The notes beneath the pieces were generated by a model. That model did not search any database, had not been told where the DNA came from, and saw only the letters and a list, made by a program, of their open reading frames with translations. DNA of 46,728 bases, from the NCBI GenBank assembly GCA_937959275.1, contig CALGLU010000120.1, positions 1-46,728 of the forward strand, read 5' to 3'. The position numbers and the translations under genes were made by a program. The DNA is from an uncultured Saprospiraceae bacterium. GTDB lineage: Bacteria > Bacteroidota > Bacteroidia > Chitinophagales > Saprospiraceae. This document shows, piece by piece, positions 41,071 through 46,728 of the stretch; position 1 is the first letter of the stretch, and every line of letters starts with the position of its first letter.

Positions 41071-42594
41071 ATGAGAAATTCCGGATCCTATTTGGTTATT
41101 TTGATGTGTACTCTTTCACTGATTTTGTTTTCGTGTCAGTCGACTACACAAAAGCCAACTTCATCATTTTCTACTGAAATATCAGGACCATATTTTGCTA
41201 ATGGCGTTCATAATGGCTGGGCTGATCAAAGCTCCATTGTTATTTGGACAAGACTCACTAAGCATCCTGAAGCGTATATGAAGGGCCAGCAATTTATGGA
41301 TATTACGAAAAAACAGCATAAACGTTATCGTAAATTGATAACGATTGATTCACTAGTTGCGACTCAACTCCCTGAGGGATTGACACTTGATGATATGATT
41401 GGTGCAACACCCGGTATGTCGGGATTTGTTCAGCTATCATACTTTCCTGCTGAGAATAAAGCTGAGAAGATGAGTATAGATTGGAGACAGGTAAATGACG
41501 CAGCAGATTTTACAACACAATGGGAATTAAAAAATCTACAGGCAGGTACAAAGTATATGTTAGAATTAAGAGCGAGCGCAATGCCGGACGGAGAAGTAAC
41601 TGATGAGCTATTCGGATCTTTTTTCACCGCTCCTCAATCAGATGAACTTGCAGAGATTGATTTTGTAGTGACCACCTGTCATGATTTTATCAGGAAAGAT
41701 GATGGTGATAAGGGGCATAAAATTTATCCAGCCATGTCAAAATTGGACCCAGACTTTTATGTGCATGCTGGGGACATTGAATACTACGATAAGCCATTGC
41801 CTTATGCCTTTACTAAAGAGATGATGCGCTTTAAGTGGAATCGATTATTTGCATTGCCCAATCAAAGAGAGTTTTGGAATCAGCATACAAGCTATTTTAT
41901 GAAAGATGATCATGATGTACTGGCGGACGATGCATTTGAAGGGATGACCTATGGACAGGTGAGTTGGGAAGAAGGCTTACAAATCTTTGATAAGGAACAA
42001 TTTCCTAGATTTGACCAACGATACAAAACCATCCGATGGGGTCGAGATCTACAACTATGGATTATGGAGGGGCGGAATTTTAGAAGTAAAAATACTGATC
42101 CAGATGGTCCAGATAAAACGATCTGGGGACATCAGCAAAAAGAGTGGTTTTTTAAAACTGTTTCTGAATCTGATGCCACATTTAAAATCCTACTTAATTC
42201 GACACCAATTTTAGGCCCAGACCGAGATAGTAAAATGGATAATTATTCGAATATTAATTTTACACATGAGGGTAAAGAAATTCGAGACTTTATCAACCAA
42301 TATGATAATCTCTTCATTGTTAATGGGGATCGTCACTGGCAGTTTGTTACTCATTTTGAAAACACTAATTTGTGGGAGTTTAGCTGTGGTGCTGGTTCTG
42401 ATGAGCATGCAGGAGGATGGAAGCAAGAAGACAAAAGACCTCAGCATAAATTTTTAAGAGTAGCTGGCGGGTTTTTAAGTGGTCATGTGTCTAGCGACGA
42501 GGATGTAGTGACTTTAAGATTCAAACATCATGATGTGAACGGAACTATAGTCAACGAAGAAATATTTGAAAAGAAGTTGAATGGAAATAATTAA
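41071..42594 (+). CDS. PhoD-like metallophosphoesterase, lipoprotein
   Basis: A 507-aa protein. Lipoprotein signal ends LILFSC (C22). An N-terminal Ig-like domain (35-190) is typical of PhoD. The phosphatase domain has VTTCHD, HAGDIEYYDK (around 231), KDDHDVLADD (around 278) and NGDRHWQ (around 419), which supply metal ligands. Many relatives are phosphodiesterases or alkaline phosphatase D. It acts outside the cytoplasm. It overlaps the next gene by 14 nt, so both are cotranslated. Confidence 0.88.
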   Translation: MRNSGSYLVILMCTLSLILFSCQSTTQKPTSSFSTEISGPYFANGVHNGWADQSSIVIWTRLTKHPEAYMKGQQFMDITKKQHKRYRKLITIDSLVATQLPEGLTLDDMIGATPGMSGFVQLSYFPAENKAEKMSIDWRQVNDAADFTTQWELKNLQAGTKYMLELRASAMPDGEVTDELFGSFFTAPQSDELAEIDFVVTTCHDFIRKDDGDKGHKIYPAMSKLDPDFYVHAGDIEYYDKPLPYAFTKEMMRFKWNRLFALPNQREFWNQHTSYFMKDDHDVLADDAFEGMTYGQVSWEEGLQIFDKEQFPRFDQRYKTIRWGRDLQLWIMEGRNFRSKNTDPDGPDKTIWGHQQKEWFFKTVSESDATFKILLNSTPILGPDRDSKMDNYSNINFTHEGKEIRDFINQYDNLFIVNGDRHWQFVTHFENTNLWEFSCGAGSDEHAGGWKQEDKRPQHKFLRVAGGFLSGHVSSDEDVVTLRFKHHDVNGTIVNEEIFEKKLNGNN

Positions 42595-43960
42595 AGCTTT
42601 AATTGAGGCAATAGGGGAGTCTAATGTATTGCAAGGATCAGCAGTGCATGAGCGATATCACCATATATGGCACATGGACCAACGGTTAGAAGCGACTGCA
42701 GTTGTTTTGCCACGGACGACTGAGCAGGTATCAGCCATTATGAAGGTCTGTCATAAATTTGATCAACCGGTTGTCGTTCATGGAGGATTAACAAATCTGG
42801 TTGGTAGCACTGAGACGAAAGCTAATGAAGTGGTGATCTCCATGGAAAAGCTCAAGGCGATTGAAGAAGTTGATCAAGGCAGTCGAACAATGACTGTACA
42901 AGCTGGGGTGTTACTGCAGCAAGTCCAGGAGAAAGCAAAAGAAAACGATCTATTATTTCCATTAAATTTTGGAGCTAAAGGATCAGCTCAAATCGGGGGT
43001 ATTATCTCGACAAATGCAGGTGGACTGCGTGTGTTTAGGTATGGGATGACTCGAAATCTGGTCTTAGGTTTAGAAACAGTTTTGGCTGATGGGACGATTA
43101 TTTCATCTCTAAAGAAAATCATAAAGGATAATTCTGCTTATGATCTTAAGCAGTTATTTATTGGTTCTGAAGGTACACTAGGTATTATTACAAAAGCCGT
43201 GGTAAAATTAGTCGAGGCACCTAGAAGTCGGACAAGTGCATTCGTAGGGATTAATGAGTTTTCAAATGTTGTTAAGTTCTTAAAGTATATGGATAGTGGA
43301 TTTGCTGGCACCTTGAGTGGATTTGAATTGATTTGGGCAGATACATTTAAGGTTATGACTAGCCCGCCGGCAAATGTGAAAGCGCCATTGCCCTATGACT
43401 ATGAGTTTTATGTTTTATTAGAGGGTTTAGGGAGTCATCAAGAAAGTGATCAAGACAGACTAGAAGTACTCTTGAACGAAGCTCTCAATAAAACAATGAT
43501 TGAGGATGCCGTCGTTGCACATAATGAAGCTGACTTGAATTGGTTTTGGACGATCCGAGAAGATGTTCATGTTTTGGTTTCACAATGTAATCATGATCAA
43601 CACTTTGACATCAGTTTGCCAATCCCTTTAATTGGTGGTACAATGCGTCGAGTCCAAGAGGAATTATTGGCAATGCCAAAAGTTGAAAAGGTCTATACGT
43701 TTGGACACATGGCTGATGGCAATATTCATCTCATCGTTGGCAAACAGGAACAGAGTGCTGAACTCATCAGCCAGATTAATGATGTCGTCTATGGGCCTCT
43801 TCAAGCAATCGGAGGGTCAGTATCTGCAGAACATGGGATCGGAGTGCACAAGAAAAAGTATCTACATTTATGCAGGACTCCACAAGAAATTCAGTTGATG
43901 AAAACCATGAAGCAAGTCATGGATCCGAAGTCTATATTGAACAGAGGTAAGGTGATTTAA
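42581..43960 (+). CDS. FAD-linked 2-hydroxyacid dehydrogenase (GlcD / D-2-hydroxyglutarate dehydrogenase-like)
   Basis: A 459-aa protein of the VAO/PCMH flavoprotein family. The FAD-binding half has PRTTEQVSAIM, VVVHGGLTNLVGST, FPLNFGAKGSAQIGGIIST, NAGGLRVFRYGMTRNLVLG and GSEGTLGIITKA. The C-terminal FAD-oxidase domain has TFGHMADGNIHL and GSVSAEHGIG, the substrate/metal His region. No Fe-S domain is fused. Electrons presumably go to quinone or ETF. The start at 42581 (ATG) overlaps the upstream phosphatase by 14 nt. The substrate could be D-lactate, glycolate or D-2-hydroxyglutarate; not decidable by eye. Confidence 0.88.
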   Translation: MEIIKALIEAIGESNVLQGSAVHERYHHIWHMDQRLEATAVVLPRTTEQVSAIMKVCHKFDQPVVVHGGLTNLVGSTETKANEVVISMEKLKAIEEVDQGSRTMTVQAGVLLQQVQEKAKENDLLFPLNFGAKGSAQIGGIISTNAGGLRVFRYGMTRNLVLGLETVLADGTIISSLKKIIKDNSAYDLKQLFIGSEGTLGIITKAVVKLVEAPRSRTSAFVGINEFSNVVKFLKYMDSGFAGTLSGFELIWADTFKVMTSPPANVKAPLPYDYEFYVLLEGLGSHQESDQDRLEVLLNEALNKTMIEDAVVAHNEADLNWFWTIREDVHVLVSQCNHDQHFDISLPIPLIGGTMRRVQEELLAMPKVEKVYTFGHMADGNIHLIVGKQEQSAELISQINDVVYGPLQAIGGSVSAEHGIGVHKKKYLHLCRTPQEIQLMKTMKQVMDPKSILNRGKVI

Positions 43961-43966
43961 TACTCC

Positions 43967-43995
43967 ATATGTAAGGTCTCTAAGACCTGACATAT
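43967..43995. repeat. Palindrome of a second family (R8)
   Basis: ATATGTAAGGTCT (43967-43979), loop CTA, AGACCTGACATAT (43983-43995); one mismatch. It has the same layout as the RAYT-region elements (13-15-nt arms, three-base loop, one fixed internal mismatch) but a different sequence. It is 7 nt after the stop of the dehydrogenase gene. Confidence 0.8.
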
Positions 43996-44063
43996 TTAAC
44001 CTATTAAAGCCACCAATCCTAATTCATAATTTTTAATCGCGGGCTGTCTTCGTGTCCAGCCAA

Positions 44064-45344
44064 TCACAGCCTCTCATCGACAGGACATCCCACTTCTGCC
44101 GGCGGAATGGTCGCATCCACGATTAGCTGCAGCAAGAAGCAAACACCAGGAAAACGCATCAGCCAACCTAGCGAAGCATAGAGTAAATTGATATGTCCTA
44201 AAGCATAAGAAATGGCTAAAACACTGGCGCTTTTATTAGCATGATCGTCTATGTAAGTGACTTGTCTCAAATCGTGTGTTGCATCTTGAAAATCAAGGTT
44301 GATTGGCTTTCTGTTGACGAACCATCGCTTTACATTTTGGCAAACGAGACAATCTTCTTTAAAGTAAATAGTAGCTTGCCCCATCTTGCTAGGCTTCCAC
44401 AAAAATCTAAACTGAGGCGTTCTACTCTTGTACTCGACCCAAGAGCCACCAAACCTTGTCACCATATCCGCCCCTTCGTGTACCCAAGCTATGCTCAATG
44501 CATACGCTACAGACACCAGGCTCCCCAATAATAAGAGTGGACTCTTAAAGAACCAAGCCAAGGATATAAAAAGGACTGTCGTGGACCATTGGATGGGGTT
44601 TCTGATGTATGCATAAACGCCAATGGTCACTAGATTTTTTGTTTTATCATATGGAAATGGCGTCCCTTTTCCTAAGGCAACTAAATCCCTGACAGCCGTC
44701 AAAGCCGGCAAGGCCAACATAAATACAACTTGAGATAAATACATCCATTCTGTAGAGGACAAATCGTAATCGAGCGGTGCATATTGATGTACAGCGAATG
44801 GAAGGACCCCAAAAAGCAGCAAGGACATACAGACGACTTGGAGCAGGGCTCTACCAGCGGTTCTCTTATTGTCTAAGCTCCACCGCGCCCATAGTCTAGC
44901 TGGTAAAAGAACGACAATCAAAATAGCTATCTCTCCTATCAGCCAATCACTGCTTAAACTCAGCAAGCTATATTTTTCCATCAATGGCATGTAGATTACG
45001 TCCAGCCATAGAATACCTAATAGACTTGTAAAAACAAATCGTGATTTTAAAAAATAAGTGATAGTGGCTCCCCATATCACAACCCAACTAAAATATAAAT
45101 CCAAAGGTATTTGAAGTACTAGGCGCATGTCAGAAATATATTGCCAATACCCATGTCTGACACAGATATAATTAACGATAGGCAGTGAAAGAGCTACCCA
45201 AAGCGTCGCATAAAACATGGACCAATTGAGCATAGCGTTTTGCCTAGGCTTAAAGATTAAAAAAGCAAGAAAAGCAAAAGAAATGAGACTCAGTGCAAGA
45301 CGAATATGGACTTCATTAAGACTGGCTATCCTATCCATCATCAT
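44064..45344 (-). CDS. Polytopic membrane protein: ICMT-like methyltransferase domain fused to a DCC thioredoxin-like domain
   Basis: A 426-aa protein. About nine TM helices fill residues 15-310. The segment GVYAYIRNPIQWSTTVLF with GGSWVEYKSRTPQF (around 240-320) is the isoprenylcysteine-carboxyl-methyltransferase/phospholipid-methyltransferase signature (R-N-P and E-Y). From about 322 a DUF393/DCC thiol-disulfide domain follows: ATIYFKEDCLVCQNVKRWF (C332, C335), with late FLLQLIVDATIPPAE. The N-terminal half resembles neither well. The first Met may be any of three (MMMD). It overlaps the upstream membrane gene by 14 nt. The combined function is unknown. Confidence 0.75.
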   Translation of the reverse strand: MMMDRIASLNEVHIRLALSLISFAFLAFLIFKPRQNAMLNWSMFYATLWVALSLPIVNYICVRHGYWQYISDMRLVLQIPLDLYFSWVVIWGATITYFLKSRFVFTSLLGILWLDVIYMPLMEKYSLLSLSSDWLIGEIAILIVVLLPARLWARWSLDNKRTAGRALLQVVCMSLLLFGVLPFAVHQYAPLDYDLSSTEWMYLSQVVFMLALPALTAVRDLVALGKGTPFPYDKTKNLVTIGVYAYIRNPIQWSTTVLFISLAWFFKSPLLLLGSLVSVAYALSIAWVHEGADMVTRFGGSWVEYKSRTPQFRFLWKPSKMGQATIYFKEDCLVCQNVKRWFVNRKPINLDFQDATHDLRQVTYIDDHANKSASVLAISYALGHINLLYASLGWLMRFPGVCFLLQLIVDATIPPAEVGCPVDERL

Positions 45345-46218
45345 TAATAAAGTAAGCCCCTAATAAATATTGAGTGCTTTTCCGGACGGCTAATTTTTCT
45401 AGAGGTTGGAAATACCATGAGGGTGAAAGCTTACAGTAATAACTACTCCTCCACGTGATCTGTGTGGCATCTCCTTTCTTCGCTAGTATAATCTCTACTC
45501 TATCCCAATCAAGCCATCTATTTATATGAGAATCATCTGTTTTTTTATGGAACACAATTTTACTCGGTGTGCTTTCTACAACTTCTAAAACCAGAGTACC
45601 CAAACCTCTAGTCTGAGATTCAAAATCTATCTGACGTTGTGCGCCTATGTCTATACCATATCCAGTCATACTTGTCGGAACTGGAAAGCCAAGACTAAAG
45701 AAATCAGGCAACTCATGCTCTAAAATATTTTGCTTGTTGAAATCTTCAAAAGAAACCTCACCAATTATTAACTGTGAAACTTCTATCGTTTGCAGGTCTT
45801 GTGGGCTTTTGTATGGATTGGCTTCACCCATAACGAGGAGTACCGGCAGGGCTACCCACATATAGAGATTGTTTTTATCATTCCTTTTCAGAAACTCACT
45901 TATGCCTACTATTACAATCCCCACAAGATAAAATATTGGTGCAGCAAAAATGATACAAGCAATGCCTTCACCTAGAAACATTCCTGAAATCAATAAGAAA
46001 AGGGTCACCACTTTAAACATGATACCATAGGCAGAAGTTGGCTTTGCAAACTTTACAAGCGCTATCGAAATAAGCGCTGGCAACCCCACAAAAAGCAGAG
46101 AAGTATGAGTAATGGCTTTTGTTTTGAGGATACTATATGCAATGATGGCCAAGGCTAAAATAATAATAGATACAATCAAGTTCCTTTGATCATTAGTATC
46201 AGGTGAAGATTGTTCCAT
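45331..46218 (-). CDS. Membrane protein with C-terminal SRPBCC-like domain
   Basis: A 295-aa protein. Four to five TM helices (about 15-135), with two in the first 60 residues and GISEFLKRND after the fourth. The last 150 residues are soluble, with beta strands and SRPBCC/polyketide-cyclase-like features (LGTLVLEVVESTPSKIVFHK; GDATQITWRSSYYCKLSPSW). Family not named. Its stop overlaps the next gene's start by 14 nt, suggesting the two proteins work together in the membrane. Confidence 0.7.
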   Translation of the reverse strand: MEQSSPDTNDQRNLIVSIIILALAIIAYSILKTKAITHTSLLFVGLPALISIALVKFAKPTSAYGIMFKVVTLFLLISGMFLGEGIACIIFAAPIFYLVGIVIVGISEFLKRNDKNNLYMWVALPVLLVMGEANPYKSPQDLQTIEVSQLIIGEVSFEDFNKQNILEHELPDFFSLGFPVPTSMTGYGIDIGAQRQIDFESQTRGLGTLVLEVVESTPSKIVFHKKTDDSHINRWLDWDRVEIILAKKGDATQITWRSSYYCKLSPSWYFQPLEKLAVRKSTQYLLGAYFINDDG

Positions 46219-46430
46219 ATTTTATTTATCCAATGTAAAAGTGCTTTACTTATGATAACCACTAGCCTTTAAAAAAGTTCTTAATATGCTTTAAAGTTAC
46301 GGAATCTTAATTGTTTTTTGGTGATGTTAATACTGCCAACTTGTGCCTCATGCACTAGCAGCTTAAGTGATTTTGGTAATAAGAATTTCATCCATATATA
46401 CTTCACATTTCTTAGAGAGATGTCAGGAGC

Positions 46431-46457
46431 CATATGTAAGTCTCTAAGACCTGACAT
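46431..46457. repeat. Palindrome R9, near copy of R8
   Basis: CATATGTAAG, TCTCTAAGACCTGACAT: identical to R8 over 27 of 28 positions with one G deleted from the left arm. Confidence 0.75.
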
Positions 46458-46595
46458 TTTTTCACAACAATCAAGCAAAGTCTTCAAATAGTCTCGTACT
46501 CGAAATGGGTTCGACCACATCGCCCTTGCGGACACTCCTCCTTCGGACATAGGCGTCAACCTAAGAATTTAATATACAATTATTCGCAATATATA

Positions 46596-46646
46596 AGAGA
46601 CTGTTTATCTTAGTAATTATCAGAAAACTAAAACAAAACAGTCTCT
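46596..46646 (+). repeat. 11-bp inverted repeat before the right-edge ORF
   Basis: AGAGACTGTTT (46596-46606) and AAACAGTCTCT (46636-46646), perfect, 29 nt apart. GAGACTGTT-type ends are common in insertion sequences, so this could be the left terminal region of one, but only one end is in view. Confidence 0.5.
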
Positions 46647-46649
46647 CTC

Positions 46650-46728
46650 ATGAATAATATTCAATACAATGAATTTAAGAATATTTTAGCCACATATGAA
46701 ATTGAATCTCTAGCTATTTCCTCTCGAT
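46650..46728 (+). CDS. Partial ORF at the window edge, possible transposase
   Basis: An ATG frame, 26 codons to the window edge, MNNIQYNEFKNILATYEIES..., starting 4 nt after the inverted repeat. Too short to identify; the transposase idea rests only on the repeat. Confidence 0.35.
   Translation, partial: MNNIQYNEFKNILATYEIESLAISSR

Larger units (their letters stand above)
46219..46649. other. Right-edge noncoding region with palindrome and inverted repeat
   Basis: Contains a near copy of palindrome R8 at 46431-46457 (R9), a G+C-richer piece around 46500-46560, and the inverted repeat at 46596-46646. A 92-codon minus-strand frame across 46281-46559 is considered spurious because it runs through the repeat. 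Confidence 0.45.

Noticed and set aside
46281-46559. 92-codon minus-strand ORF
   Set aside because: It reads through palindrome R9 and a G+C-rich repeat-like piece, has no recognisable domain, and its composition follows the noncoding surroundings.

Overview
The window reads as chromosomal DNA of a Bacteroidota bacterium, most likely from the Saprospiria/Lewinella side of the phylum (the rank is inference). The signs are: TAnnTTTG-type -7 promoter elements (for example before tRNA-Lys at 21-28); an almost complete lack of Shine-Dalgarno sites; one T9SS type A C-terminal sorting domain; four secreted proteins carrying the '3-coathanger stack' domain; low G+C; and families typical of the phylum (gamma-alpha fused KorA, DUF2147, Bacteroidetes-type VapBC, DUF5060/DUF4038-like secreted hydrolase).

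Layout. 1-3.2 kb: tRNA-Lys with promoter and terminator, then a phosphotransferase and a molybdenum sulfite dehydrogenase pair (Tat-exported catalytic subunit plus c-type cytochrome lipoprotein). 3.3-15.0 kb: an AT-rich accessory block. At its centre are an ECF sigma factor and an overlapping one-TM TPR protein (probable anti-sigma), divergent from a 1002-aa TPR-CHAT (caspase-like) protease. It is flanked by a metzincin lipoprotein, a secreted protein with a coiled-coil tail, a T9SS-exported astacin and a Cys-rich lipoprotein. 15.3-20.1 kb: an operon for 2-oxoacid:acceptor oxidoreductase (KorA, KorB) led by an NfnB/GltD-like flavoprotein with its own ferredoxin domain. 20.1-32.3 kb: ordinary scattered genes (hydrolase-OsmC fusion, beta-propeller proteins, crotonase, MEST-like hydrolase, VapBC, large sortilin/BNR-repeat protein, DUF2147). 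32.4-33.5 kb: a REP-associated tyrosine transposase (RAYT) amid its probable palindromes. 33.5-46.2 kb: a double-redoxin lipoprotein, two tandem paralogous secreted multidomain proteins, a PhoD-like phosphatase overlapping an FAD-linked 2-hydroxyacid dehydrogenase, and an overlapping pair of membrane proteins, one an ICMT-like/DCC-thioredoxin fusion. The right edge holds another palindrome and the possible end of an insertion sequence.

Most notable observation: four copies of the bipartite element TTGTTTACC-N18-ATA lie in this window, each oriented toward a gene of the 3.3-10.6 kb block: the metzincin lipoprotein, the sigma/anti-sigma operon itself, the TPR-CHAT protease and the secreted coiled-coil protein. 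Motif and spacing are exact in all four, and I found no other copy by eye. The simplest reading is an autoregulated ECF sigma regulon whose members are a caspase-like protease and exported proteins. In type III-E CRISPR systems a TPR-CHAT protease is known to cleave the inhibitor of an ECF sigma factor. A non-CRISPR locus with the same three ingredients and a visible promoter regulon is the best candidate here for an undescribed system.

Second: the RAYT has lost the first His of its HUH motif (N-A-F-H), one palindrome touches its stop codon, and one is embedded in frame inside its own coding sequence.

All calls come from reading the sequence; no database search was run.
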